64,000 bases of DNA, from the NCBI GenBank assembly GCA_030267565.1, contig BRXU01000002.1:2913501-2977500 (forward strand), given 5' to 3'. Position 1 is the stretch's first letter. Each line of letters begins with the position of its first letter. Positions 35,347 through 47,600 of the stretch are shown here, in pieces. The stretch comes from Pleodorina starrii. Taxonomy: Eukaryota; Chlorophyta; Chlorophyceae; Chlamydomonadales; Volvocaceae. The translations under genes were made by a program, and so were the position numbers. The notes below the pieces were generated by a model. The model was not told the DNA's origin and searched no databases. It saw only the letters and a list, made by a program, of their open reading frames with translations.

Positions 35347-36622
35347 CTACGGTCGGCTCCACAACGAATCCCACTGTGGGCCCCCGACTCCCGGCATGCC
35401 CGCACCGCCCATTATAGGGCCGCCGCCGAGCCCAAAGGCCTGCGGCCCGCCCAAGAACGCGCCCACAGTGCCCGCAGCGGCTGGGCCCCCCGGCGCCGCG
35501 CCGCCGAAAGCCGACGCCGCCGCACCCCCAAACGGCTCAGCTCCGCTGGCGCCGGCGCAAGCCGGCACCAGGGCGCCCGCGCAAGCCGGCACCAGGGCGC
35601 CCGCGCGGTGCGGCGTGATAGCACCGCCGGCAGCGGTGCCAGCTCCGCCGGCGGCGGCGGCAGCGGCCGCCTTCTTGGCTGCCAGCATGGACGCGCGCTT
35701 GCGGAAGAGCAGCCGCAACACGAATCGGGCCACCTCGGCGTACAGCGACCCGGCGCGGTCCAGCAGCTGAAGCAGCGCCGAGATGAAAAAGTGCACCGCG
35801 TGCGTGTTCTCGTCCACAAGGAAGGAGAGGCGGCCGAAAAAGTGCATGACGCCATTGACCATCTGCATGAACGACTGCCAGGCCGAGGGCGGGTGCGGAG
35901 GCCCGCCCGGATGGTTGGGGTCCATGGGGCCGCCGGGCAGCATGCCCGGCATGCCCCCGGGGCCAGCGCCATACATGCCCCCGCCGGCGCCGTACATGCC
36001 CCCACTGGCGCCGTACATGCCTCCTGCGCCATACATGCCTCCTGTTCCGTACATGGAACCGCCGAGGCCATAGGAGCCGTAGCCGCCGCCGTACATGCTT
36101 CCTGTGGAGCCGTACATGCCGCCGCTGCCGTACGTGCCGTAGCCGCCGCCATACATGCTGCCCGTGCCGTAGCCAGGGCGGTAGCTGCTGCCATACATGC
36201 TAGAGCCATACATGCTGGAACCGTAGCTGGAGCCGTAACCGAGCCCAAGACCGCCGCCGTAAGCGCCAGGTCTGGAAGAGTAGAGGGAGGAACCGTAGCC
36301 TGTGCCGAGGCTACTCGTCGTTGCCAACGAGTTGGTGGTCTCGCCTTCGCGCTCCCAGGGCCGCGCTGGCTGTGAGCGAGGGACTATCGCACTTGAATCT
36401 AACCCAGTAACTGCAGTCTGCGGCTGCTCCCACGGCTTTGGACCAGCTCCTTGCGTTGTCGTCGCAACGGCTTTCGCGGCCTCCCACGGTTTAGGCGGTG
36501 GTGCGGCTCCTGCAGGACAAGAATAATTTCAGTGCAAAGCGTTCGGGGCTCTCGGAGCCCAGAGCTTTTGTAAGCGTCATGACGAGGCAACCGCATCCTA
36601 TGTCAGCATACTTGCCGCTCAT
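35347..36622 (-). CDS. PEX13: Peroxin 13 (PEX13), peroxisomal membrane docking factor
   Basis: PEX13 is an integral peroxisomal membrane protein of the docking complex for PEX5/PEX7-cargo import. Two exons: 36616-36622 (only seven coding bases, ATGAGCG) and 35347-36509, giving 389 residues. The N-terminus has PPKPWE, PKPWEQ and RPWERE boxes, as in plant PEX13. A Tyr/Gly/Met-rich stretch with SSMYGSS, GGMYGAG repeats (residues ~75-175) matches the YG-rich domain that forms the import phase. The conserved helical region is at ~205-270 (AWQSFMQMVNGVMHFFGRLS, then LLQLLDRAGSLYAEVARF). The Gly/Ala-rich C-terminus lacks the SH3 domain of yeast and animal PEX13, as in plants. The intron (36510-36615) uses a GC donor, gcaagt. 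It is needed to give the start MSGAAPPPKPWE, since no ATG with a GT donor in phase was found nearby. Confidence 0.9.
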
Positions 36623-38162
36623 CTGTCCGCCTGAAGCGGATGCGCGAGGACGCACACGATTACAGAAGCTGAGGATGCCTGGTAAAGTGCGGGCCTTTGC
36701 TTTACGCAGAAAGCCAGTGAACTGAGCTCCGCCCTACTTCTCAACCTTGGTTAGCACTTCATGGCAGATATTTAAGTGCACAACCACGAAAAGGGCAGTG
36801 TGGTATTATCAAAAGAGCTCTCTCTGTGCTCCAAAAGTCTCACTAAATTTCGTACGACAGAGGTTAGGAAAATGAGCTTCGGAGGAGCTGCAACTCTGTC
36901 CTGTGAGGACAACGCTTGACTGGCATTACGTGCTCATTGCTCTGGCATGCTCGAAGATGATACGCCATCTGCTTGTTGCAACCACAATTTACAGGGATGT
37001 TACGAAACAGTGCCGGCAAGACTGAACAGCAAAGCTACCTCTCTAAGCAGCACCAACTTTGTGCCTCAGCAGAAAAGGAAAACCCCGAGCGTGCGGTTGC
37101 GCGGCCGTGCCTCGCCAAACTCGTCCCAGCCTTCAAGTCCAGACGCCCATCACCACGTCGCATGGGTTGGCCCCTACAAGCGCAAATGCTGGGCACCATA
37201 ACCTGCGGAAGCACCTGAGCCACACCTGGGCCGATAGCCTTCGACACCAAAGCCCGCCACGCCCCCCTGGGCCACGCCACGGGAAATGGCGCCACGCCCG
37301 GGCGTTCCGTTTTTGCCGCCTATCAAATATGACCAGCTGCAGCACGGTCGCCGAGGGAAACTGGACGACACCACACCGCTTTCCCATTCGTCCTTGACCG
37401 TTTTTGTCTCAGTTTCAACCGCCTGCATGAAGGGGCAAGTGCCCCCAGGTCCCAGGTCTCACACACCGTGCTTCCCGTCCGGTTTGTCTCCAGCAACGCC
37501 GCCTGTACAGCTACCACTGCGCCAATGCCATGCCTGCTGGCCTGCGCTGCCCCCCTTTTCCCTCTCCAACTGCCAGCGAGCTAGTTCTCCCCACATGCCT
37601 TCAAACTCCTCCGGAATCCACCCTGAACCCAGCGCGGCCGCACTCCGCTAACCTGTGCCCACCGAATCAACCCCAGCAACCGAAACGACTCAACACCTCG
37701 CTCGGCAAAATTGCCGCTCCTACCAGCTTCAACTGCGGCTTTTATCCACGATAAAAACCAAAACAGTCCAGCAATACAAGGCGAAAGACAGGAAACCACT
37801 AGCCAATGTCGTCTCAAGGCTCATCCCAACGGCCTGCCTCCAGACCACAATGGCCTCCCGCGCCGCGAAAAGTGTTGGGCCTAAACAGGCGAGCGAAGCC
37901 CTTGCGGCCCCCGTCCCATCCGAGTCCCGTCCCATCCCTCAAACCCAGCAGATCGACACCGCTGCCCTTTCGAGCACACGCCATTCCCTTCCGATCAGGC
38001 TCCGGTACCCGGTCTGAAAGGCCACGCCAGCGCGGCCGCGCCTCTCTCACGTCGCCGCGATGCACCACCTCCACCTCCACCGCAGAAGCAGCTGCTGCTG
38101 CTACCGCCGTTCCTTGCCGCGTTCCCTTCGCCGCCGCGTTCTTGACGCCTTCCCACTGGGCG
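36623..38162. other. PEX13 promoter and 3' UTR of the upstream Gln-rich gene
   Basis: Both flanking genes are on the minus strand. The right part is probably the 3' UTR of the Gln-rich gene, with a minus-strand TGTAA at 36989-36993. The remaining ~365 bp up to 36623 would hold the PEX13 promoter and 5' UTR. No other coding frame is credible. Confidence 0.5.
36989..36993 (-). terminator. Possible TGTAA poly(A) signal of the Gln-rich gene
   Basis: TTACA on the + strand, 1.17 kb past the stop at 38163-38165. The implied 3' UTR is long. Confidence 0.35.
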
Positions 38163-41100
38163 TCAGGCTCCACCACCGAGCGCTTGCGGGCTGGGGCGCA
38201 AGCTCCGCATGCCCTGCCACCACGCCTCCAGCGCGTCAGCGCCGTCCGCGGAGCCACCGCCGCCACCGCCCGCCCCGCCCACCGGCCCCGTCCTCCGCCT
38301 CTTCGACTGGTGCGCCACCTCCTGCTCCCGCTCCTCCAGCACGACATTTGCGCGGTACGCGAATTCCAAAATGGTGTTCGAGTGCAGGCTGACGCACGCG
38401 TGCGAGCTGCATGTGAGGCCGTCCGGGGTGTACACCGACTTGGTCGCCACCCAGAAGAACGGGTGCGACTTGAGCAGCAGCTGCAGCTCCGCCAGCCCGA
38501 CTCGGCCCTTGCCGTAGACCTTCGCCAGGTGGGGCGGCAGCTTCTCGGCGGCGGTCTCGATTCTGTCCTGGAACAGCCCGATCTCCTTGCCCTTGCAGCT
38601 CAGCAGGTGGAGCGCGACGTGCCGCAGCACCTGCCGCTCCTCCTCGCCCTCCGGCTCGCGACCCACAAACGGCAGCTGCAGGCTGGGGACGGGGGCGGCG
38701 GCGCCGCCGTCGGCATCAGTGAAGCTGCTGCGGCCGCCTCTGGTCGGCGAGCTGCTGCGCAGCTGCCCGCTGCTCGGCCGCTGCTGCTGTTGCGTCGGCG
38801 GCGGCGGCGGCAGCGCCGACTCGGGCTTGGTGCTGCTGCGCTCCCGCGCCGACTTCCGCGCCCCCGCCGCCGGCGTCGGCGCCGCAGCGGCAGGCGGCGG
38901 CGGCGGCAGCAGCGTGTCAATTCCGAAGCGTAGCACCCGACGGACCTCAGCGTAGGACGGCAGCTTCTCCGCCTTGAGCCGCACCAGCCACTGCAGGCTC
39001 CTGGGGTCCTGCTTGTGCGTGTGCTCCTTGATGTCGAAAAAGCCGGCAACCTTGCTGTCGCGCAGCAGCACCATGGTGCTGGTCCCTCCGGCGGCACGCA
39101 CCTCCGCCACCCTCTCCTGCACCGCCGCCACGTTGCACAGCGTCGCGCCCACCATCTCATACGGCTTCAGCCGCACCTCCTCGTTGTTCACCGGCACCAC
39201 GCGGCCGCCCTCCTCCAGCAACAGCGTCTCCGCCACGGCGCGGTAGAGCTGGTGCTCCGGCGTGTCCAGCGGCCACACGGTCCGGATGGACCTTTCCAGG
39301 AGGAACGCAAAGTGCCCCGCGCGCACGTTGCCCAGCTCCTCGTCGTCCTCCGCCGCGGCAGCGGCGGCGGTGGCCTTGGCAGCGTCCGCCGCCGCCTTGT
39401 CGGCGGCGGCCTCGGCCGCATCTGCCGCCTCCCGCGCCGCCGAAGCGTCCGCCTTCGCGACGGCCAGCAAGCAGGACAGGTCGTGCATGCGCTTCTCGCA
39501 GTTCTGCAGCAGCTGCGGCAACATGCCGCTCATGAGCTCGCCGTCAGCGCGCGTCGCCGCAACGGCACGCAACAGCTTCTGGGCGCGGCTGATGGCTACC
39601 TCTAGCTGCAGCGGCGGCTCCTGCGCCACCGACGTATACGAAACTCTGCCCCCGCCGCCCGCCGACGGCCGCCGCGGAGGGACCGTCTCCATGTAGCCGC
39701 CGCCGCCGCCGTCGCCTCGGGAGCCCAGCCGCTCGATAACAATCCGCTGCACGCCGGGGCTGTTGGCGTAGGCGTCGATCGCCATGCCGTCGAGCTCCGG
39801 CGCCTGCGGGCGGCTGCTGCGACGCTCTTGACCACCGTCGCCGCCAGCGGCGCCCTGGTAGCGTCCCGCCACGGAATCGTCATACACGACGTAGCCGCTG
39901 TCCTGCGGCAGCTGCACAGTTGGCGGCGGCGGCCGAGACCGCTCCGCGGCGGCTGACAGGTAGGCGCGCCCGTCGCCGCCACCATTGTCCAAGCGCGAAG
40001 AGGCGTAGGGAGCATACGCGGGGACCGCCTCCCGGTGCCCAGCGGCCTCGTCCCACATCGTCCCCGACGGGCCGCCGTTGGCGCCGGGCTGCTGATACGC
40101 CGGGGAAAGGTCGTATGAGTGGATCACAGCGGCAGGCAGAGGCTGCTCCCTGGACACGTGCTGTTGCTGCGGCTGCGATGGCTGCGGATGCTGCGCCAGC
40201 GCCGACGACGGCCCGCTCATGCTGCTGTAACGTTGCGGCTGCGCATGCGGCTCCGCCTGCTGCTGCTGCTGCTGCCGTTGTTGCTGCTGCGTTGGCGCCG
40301 GCCCATATACGGCGGTCGCTGCATGCTGTGATGGCGGCATGGCAGGCTGGCCCGACCCGGCCCCTGCGGCAGCCGCTGCAGCTTCCTGCTGCGTCGGCGG
40401 AGCAACCACGCGGACGGCGCCGCAGTGGTCGACCTGGATCCCGGCGGTCTGCGGGACCAGCTGTACGAACGACACCGGCGTGGACGTTACCTCGACCGTT
40501 GCGCGCGTCAGCTGGACCGCCGGCGGCGGTGGGTACTGCAGCGCCTCCGGCGACGCTGTTTGCGCCGCGCTGTTGTTGTTGACGCCAGTCGTGCCATGCA
40601 GCACGGGCGCCTGCCCGGAGAGGGACGGGACCTGTCCGGACACGTGCTGTCCGAGTGGGACCTGCCGGACGTCGTCGTCGTCCGGGGGTAGTGGGCGTGA
40701 CGGCTGCTGGTAGGGCTGCTGTTGGTACTGGTGCTGCTGTTGCAGTGGCGGCGCGTGCTGTAGCGACGGCGGCGGCGGGTACTGCTGCTGCACCTGCTGG
40801 GATTGCGGCTGCTGCAGGTGCTGTTGCGGCGCCGCCGGTGCCGCGGCGTAGACGGGTGCCTGCTGATACTCCGTCTCGTAAGGCCCCTGCTGCTGCTGCA
40901 TTGGCTGCTGCTGCGGCGCCGACGCCGCGGCCGCCGAGAAGTGTCCCGTCTGCGCCTGTGTGTGCTGCGCACCGCCGGTCGCCTGGTACCAACTGGCCGC
41001 CGGAGCGCCGGTGGGTTGGCCTGCAGCATCCGTCACCGGGTCCAGGGCCGGAGTCGCTGGTAGCGGTCCTGCCCCACTCCCGCCGCCGCTGACGTATGGC

Positions 41101-42236
41101 ATCTGGGCCTGGTATGCGGCCTCTGCGCCCACCGCTGGCGCGGTCCGCGCTGGTCCTGACGCGTTCATTGCCTGTGGGCTGGGCCCAGGGTGTCGCACGC
41201 CCGTGGCGGCGCCTTGCGGTGGGTAAGTGCCCATCATCGCCTGCTGCTGCTGCTGCTGTTGCTGCTGTTGCAGAGGCTGCTGTTGCTGCTGCAGAGGCGG
41301 TGGTTGTGACTGTTGCTGTGGGTTCGGACGCTTCGGCTGCTGCACGCCCTGGACCTGGCCGTGCGATCGTCGGCGCGGTGAGGTATCCCGCTGCTGAGAG
41401 AACGGCCGCGGCTGCAAGTGATCCGGTATGCCGCTGTGCCGAGCGGCCGGGGTCTGACCGGACGGGCCTCCTCGGCCTTGCGTCGGGGGCATGTGCTGCA
41501 GGTGCGGCGGCAGGGGATCAGCCCGCTGGTCTTGCTGTGCCGCCGCGCTCGGTGGCGCTTGGTAGTTATTGCGTGCCTGCTGCGGGTACTGCGGCTGCGC
41601 GTAGCTCGGATGTGAATGGGCCATGTGAGGTGGCAGCGCCCCACCGGCGGCCCCTGCCTGCTGCTGACGGACAGGAGCGTGTGTTGAAGCCAAGTTGGTG
41701 TCGTGGTGGCGCGACGGCGGGGGCGGATACTCCTCCTGGCGCTGCATTCTTAGGCGGGCCTCGGACGACGGAAGGTGTTCGAGGACAAGCACCCACTCGG
41801 GCTCAAGGTGGTGGCGCCCAACTGACGAAACGAAGTCGATGGAAAGGATAGCGTTATAGGCGATGAAGCAGCAAACGCGGTTTCATCCAGTGAGAGGAGC
41901 CTCAGTGGTGTCTGCCCGCCAGGTCTTCAGGACGCGACGACACAAGTCCGCTGCTGTTTAAGCGGTCTCTTACGACTATCCGGGAACTCAATCCCAGTCA
42001 CGGAAGACTCTCCAAGGCGCGACGGCCCCGGAAGAGGCAGACAGCCGAAACTGAAAAGCGGGAAGTCCCGAAAGTCCCGGACTTAAAACTACGGGCGTCG
42101 AAAGCTTCAGGCAACTTGAGACTTCTCCAGCTCCTGTCAGTGAAACGCAAGTTTCTTAGTCCTTGTGAGATGGGGCGGATGGCAGGCGGGATCCCGAAGG
42201 CACAAGCTGAACACCCTCATATCGCACCTGAAACAT
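38163..42236 (-). CDS. Large Gln-rich protein with conserved-looking C-terminal region (function unknown)
   Basis: A single 3.66-kb exon (38163-41821) holds nearly the whole protein. A short first exon at 42215-42236 (MFQVRYE) joined to VGRHHLEPEWVLVLEHLP gives 1226 residues. That junction is tentative; without it the first ATG is at 41747. The start of the large exon fits because TTTCGTCAG at its edge is a good acceptor and the frame before it has no ATG. Residues ~40-600 are Gln/Pro/Ala-rich, like transcription co-regulators. Around 790-835 lies an Ala-rich coiled-coil candidate (ADASAAREAADAAEAAAD). From ~840 the sequence is complex: GHFAFLLERSIRTVWPLD, LKPYEMVGATLCNVAAVQER, DSKVAGFFDIKEHTHKQ, and at ~1050-1190 LFQDRIETAAEKLPPHL, LAELQLLLKSHPFFWVATK, the latter resembling a winged-helix or LOTUS-like fold. 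A basic KRRR lies near the end. I do not recognise the family. A nuclear or RNP role is a guess from composition. Confidence 0.75.
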
Positions 42237-42559
42237 ACGGTTTGTAACTCTCGTGAGCAGCCCTTAGCAGGAAGTCACGGGGCCAAGCCGCCCATATAAA
42301 GACTGTTTCTTCCTCGTTATAGGAGGCCTCAAGGCCGCCGCCGTAATGGACTCAGCAACAGTACACTTGGGTATGGCCTTCGACACGCCTGCAGACCGCT
42401 GATCAAGCACGCTCAACCTTGGTTGGACGTCCTAAACAGTTTTCGCGAGCTTGTTCTCATTCATTGTTTTTGCTTCTGAGGAAGTGCATCTTAACTCAGA
42501 AGTTCATCTTTACTTGTGCCTTAACGATAGTATTGCAGCCATATCAGCGAAAATAGCCA
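42237..42559. other. Spacer between the Gln-rich gene start and the LINE fragment
   Basis: Likely promoter/5' UTR of the Gln-rich gene. No coding frame recognised. The left edge of the LINE copy is not sharply visible and could extend into this stretch. Confidence 0.4.
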
Positions 42560-43300
42560 AAATACTTGCCATGGAGCAGTCCATAGCAGCCTGTACGGCA
42601 CACCCGTCCCTACCCGGCTTGACAGTGAAGAGAGGGCAAGGGCGATCTTGGGCCTGGAGACGTTTGACGATTTATTGGCCGAGTTCAGACGCCGCCTTTT
42701 GATGGATTGGAGCTCGGGTAGCCTCGATAGGGACCCGCGGAGTTTTTCGGAGTATGAGGAAGGGGGTGTGGGGCGGGGAGCACCCGGGGTTACCGCGTGT
42801 CGGTACCTGAAATGGATGGGTGTGGCGTATTCGCCCTCGGACCACAAGCGAACATTGGATCACTTGACGGTGTGTATGCCAAGAAAGCATTACACGGCCC
42901 TGATGCGTTTTCGGCTGGGACGTTGGGACTTGGATGTGTCACGCTTCACCCGGGGACCGGGTCGGAAACCACGCGCGGAAAGGACATGTCGGGTGTGCCA
43001 CGGCGGGGCGGTAGAAGACGTGTTGCACGTTTTGATGGAATGTCCGGGATATGCGCCATTAAGAGAGGCAATAGGCCTCCCAATGGGAGGCAACATGCTG
43101 GATGTGATGGGGACCTTTGACTCGGCAAAACTGGGCAGTCTCTTGCTCCAGATTCAGAAAGCGCGTACCGAGCTGCTTGGTAGCTAACCATAGGGCTTAT
43201 GTTGTGTCAATGTGCGCCCCTTGACGGATGACCGTTGTGGGGGGACGCATGTTACCAGCCATTTTGGCTCGTACACATGTAATGCCTCATGCCTCATGCC
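42560..43300 (+). mobile_element. 5'-truncated non-LTR retrotransposon (LINE), ORF2 C-terminus plus 3' UTR
   Basis: From ~42590 to the stop at 43185-43187 one frame encodes the end of a reverse-transcriptase ORF. It includes LYGTPVPTRLDSEERARAIL, LLAEFRRRLLMDWSSGSL and the RT-associated zinc finger TCRVCHGGAVEDVLHVLMEC with the following PGYAPLR. The C-x2-C-x8-H-x4-C layout with EDVLHVLMECP is the hallmark of this domain after the polymerase in plant and algal LINEs. No ATG or catalytic RT motif is present, so the copy is a dead 5' truncation. The 3' UTR (43188-~43278) ends in ATGTAATGCCTC followed by about two and a half ATGCCTC units, a short tandem tail like those ending many non-LTR elements. 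Target-site duplications were not identified. Confidence 0.8.
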
Positions 43301-44603
43301 TACCCGTCAGGATTGGCAGAGCCCCGGCGGACTTCGGCGGATGAGGGTGGGCAGAATGAGCGATCTGGTTACACGGCCTGGGTAACCAGAAGCCCTGGTG
43401 CAACCCTGACACTGGTACAACCCTGACCTGCGCCCCCGTGGGCCTGTCCTCGTGGATAACCCTGGACAACTAGCTTGCGCCCTGGCTGCGCCGGTTAACT
43501 GCCGGTGCAGTTTCTATTTCTAAGTTGCCGTCCGCTGGGAACTAGATACCTTCTCAGTTGCCTGCGCTCGTTCCTCTCCTCGGTTTAGCTGAGGCACACG
43601 TATCAAGCACCACCAAGGGACAGAAGCAAGCGCCGTACTTAACGCGTCACCACTTTCGTCCCTTGAACAAACAGCGCCAGGCCATCAGCTCGCTTTCTCT
43701 CGTAGCGCACACAGCTGCAAAGACACTGCTGCAACAACGTGCGCCAAAACGCGTTACATGGTCACGATCTGCAGTGTATGCGATGACGCATGCTTTGCAG
43801 AATCCCGGTGTTCAGCAAATTCTGCAACAGCTTGCAAGGCGAACACGAAGTCTCATTATGCACGTGTGCAGAGTGGCGGCGCCGCGCCTCCTCGGGCATC
43901 TGTGCTTCCGTGCAGCGGAACGAAGCTGGTCGTTGGTGACCGTTGCACGGGTTTACGCTAAACAAGCGAAGCGCACAGGAGGTCGACCATTTTATTGCTT
44001 CGTTCTCTAAGATTGTAGTCTTTTTAGCCATGGCTCAGTGAGCACTTTATTATATTCTATGATATACGTTTGACTGTTTTCTATCATATATACCGGCGTA
44101 AGCAGAGCCTAGGCGCACCGTTACCGAGTCAATGCGCCACCTTAATTTTCAACTACTATAATGAATACTATGGGAAAGTCAAGCGTGCGCTTGGGCCTTG
44201 CCGCCCCACGCACTTAACTGGTCCAGTTCGGTCCAATTGAGAGCGAGAGCTTGAAGCATGGGTGACACAGCGCTCGACAACATTTTAGGGGTCAGGAACC
44301 AAGTGTCGGACAACACTATCTTGACGGGGTGCGTAACGACATTGCCTACTGCACGTGTCCGTTTAAGCCCCTGCGCGCTAACAGCGATCAATTCACGCAA
44401 CCCGTGTGCTATATCTGCTAAATTCTTAAATGGGTGGACAAATTGGGGGCGTAAGGTGCATATCGCCCCACTAGTCGCTCCTCCGCCGCTTCTCCACCCC
44501 TGCACGCTAGCGGCGCCGCTGCTTACCAAATGGTCCCACTCCACGCGGCCACCCATCCTGCTAAACCATAGTCCTCCCATAGGTGCAATGCCACGCTGAG
44601 GCG
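43301..44603. other. Region upstream of the OSCA-like gene
   Basis: No gene recognised. A 150-codon frame at 43558-44010 lacks an early ATG and known domains. An AT-rich patch at ~44040-44160 stands out in this GC-rich window. The proximal part should contain the OSCA-like promoter and 5' UTR. Confidence 0.45.
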
Positions 44604-47600
44604 ATGTTGCGCTGGTGCACACGGCAGCCTGGCATCAAGTCAAGTAGGCCCCATCCAGCCCAACGAACCGTCGACCGTATCGCTTGCATCTGCCATGCAG
44701 GCTATGGATCTCCAGCGTAATCGGCGTCGCTGTGACCATACTCTTCTGCATTCTGCAGCGCACCAGCCAGCTGTATAGATACAGACTGGTGAGCAGGCTT
44801 CGGGCTGTGATTCCCCCGCGGGGCCCCCTGCGGTCCTCCCGTTGGGCCTTCGGCTCCACCGCGGGCTCGGCTGGCGGCGGGAACCACATCGCGGGCGCGC
44901 CCATAAGTGGCACATGTCGGACATGGCAGGAGCAGGCGGCATCGATGGGGGCGTGACCCTGTTTTGGGAGTTTGCAAGGTGTTGTTTGAGGCATGATCCG
45001 TATCGCGCCGCAGCGGCACGTCACGACGCACGTGCTGGCTTGATCCCTCGCACGCTCGCCCCCTCGCCCACCACAGATCGCCGGTCATGTGCGCGTCAAG
45101 CCGCCGGCGCTGCAGGAGCGCGGCCTCATGTCCTTTTTGTGAGCTCAGGGCTGGGCCCCGCGCCGGGCGACTGTGGCTTCCGGGGGAGGCGCTCGCATTG
45201 CATTGGGGCATGGCTGTGTGGAGATACGCCCATGTGCGGGGTGTGGTGCTCCGCTGTCCACCCCGATCAGCCCAGAACCTCGTCCACTTACGCGCTGCGT
45301 TCCCCGTCCTGTCTTTTCATGTCCTGTCCCCTTGGTGGTGCTCCCTCAGTTCATGACTTGCGGTCCTTTGCTTACCATGCTTCGGCCTGCCGCCGGGGCG
45401 GTAACTTACCCTTGCTCCCTCCCCGCCCCCTCAACGCGCCCTCCCCGCAGCGATTGGGCCATCAAGGCGGTCTCAGTGTCGGATGTGGCCTTCGTCCAGT
45501 CCTGCGGGCTGGATGCCCTGGTGAGGGCGGGGAAGTGCGTCTCCCTCTCATAACCTCACCCAGGAGAGGGAACGAAACGACACGTGCCTTTCAGGCAAAC
45601 CGTTGCGCTTTCGGCTGCAGCAACCACGCAGTTGTACTGCGTGGTTACTTGGGTTGGGCCCATGGCCCCACGTGTTGCCAGCCGCTCGGGGCGCTGGCGA
45701 CCCACAACACTGCTGCCCACGCCGCCCCGCCCCGCCGTGCTTTGTTGCTGCAGATGATGGTCAAATTGTGCTCGCTGGGCGTGCAGCTCTTCCTGCCGCT
45801 GTGCCTTCTGGGCGTCCTTGTGCGTAAGTTGTGGGCACGCGGCGTCCCTGGCTGCGCGGCGTAGCTGGCTGCGGTGGTCCAGGAAGCGCCGTCCGTTCGC
45901 GTTTGCCGCACCGCGCCGTCTCATGCCGGGCCGTGCCAGGCATTTGCGGGTTAGGGTTTTAGGGTTTTAGGGTTATAAAACCCTAAAACCCGCACGTATG
46001 CCGTTCGCGCTGCAGTGCGTCGAGAGCGTCACCTTGAGGCCTATCTGCCAGTCTACCTGCCGGCGTCGCATCGCGCCCCTTGCTGCTGCCCCGCCGGGTA
46101 CCCTCCCCCCCAAAGTCCTGCTCCCTGATCCACGCACTCCGGTCCCAGGCGCACCAAACCACCTCCTGACGGACCGCGCTCTCAGCTTTGCATCGGCTAA
46201 GCGGCTCGTTCCGCTCGGCACCTGTACCGACTGCTTCCCGGTCCCATTCACTCGCGTTCCTCCCTTACCTGCCGCACCCCTGCATCGCGTGCAGTCATTC
46301 CGCTGCACTGGAGCGGCGGCGCCTCGAAGCACCTGGATGCCGACCAGAGCGGCTTCATGCGTCTCACGATGGCCAACATACCGAAGGGCTCGTCGGTCTT
46401 TTGGTAAGCAGTGAGAGGCGCGGCGCGGCGGCCTGTTTGCCTGTGTATGTGTGGCGTGGGCGCGGGTGTGGGCACCACGTGTGTGGGCACCACGTGTTTG
46501 CTGTTTCACCAGCACGGGGGGGGAAAAGAAGATACCGCAGCGAAGAGACGGAGCAGCCGGGGAGGACAGCGGGCAAGCCCTGACACCTGTACCGTATTGG
46601 CGAAGTTCGGTGGGCGCCCGAGATCAGCCGAAACGGTAACCAAACAAACATCGTAATTCAAGGGGGGAGAATACGGAGTTTGCGACGCCCCGCTTGCGGC
46701 CTGCCCGCCCGCAGGGTGCATGTGGCGTTTGTGTACATCTACCTGGCGTGGGCCATGGTGCTGCTGCGCTGGCACTACCACCAGTACCTCACCATCCGCC
46801 AGTACTACCTGAGGAAAGGTGAGGAAAGGCCCTAGCCCAGCCGCAGGCTGTGGGCCTCGGGGGCCGTAGGGGCCGGGCCTGCTGTGTGGGCTGCTGTGTG
46901 GGCCGCAGCGCGCCGGCTGGTCCGCGGCAGGAGGGCAGCTGGAGAAGGAGGGCAATGCGGCGCGATGCTGATGCTGATTCGATGCGACGCGGGGCGCGCG
47001 TGAGATGGTATACCTGTATGGGCCCGCGCCCGCCGCGCCCGTCCCGAGGACCCGGAGATGCGGCAGCCTTACATGCGCGTGCGCGTGCCGTGCCGTGCCG
47101 TTGCGCAGGCGACAATGAGAACCTGTGGCGGGCGCTGTACGAGCAGAAGGAGCAGCCGGCGACGGCGGCGGAGGGCGAGGGCGGGGGGGCCAACAGCCGG
47201 ATCAGCAACCTGCTGCGCAGCGTGCCGCTGATCAAGGCGTTCATACCGTCGGGGGTGCCCGTCGCCAGCACAGGACACGCGACGGTGGGGCCGGGGGAGG
47301 GAAGCGGCGAGGGGCGGAGGCGGGGAGGGGACCGGGGGACACAGTCCTCTCCTATTGCTCCCGGTTTGATTGCGTCTCACGGTTTGGTACCGCGCTTGTG
47401 GTTTACGTTCAGAATGGGGCAGGTGAGAGCGGGCATGGGGTCGGGCTGTGGAGCAGAGGTGCCGTTTCACCAGCCGGGGCGTCACAGCCCGGATGGAAGG
47501 GTCTGAGGGGCGGGTGAGCGGCTGTCCTAGAGGGTTTCCACCTGTTTGGTTCGGTTGCAATTCGGTTCGGATGCAGTTGGCGGCAGCAGCAGCGCGCTCG

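Noticed and set aside
43558..44010. 150-residue plus-strand frame
   Set aside because: Starts without ATG, lacks known domains or splice support, and lies in the AT-richer OSCA-like upstream region. It could be a small gene but I cannot support it.
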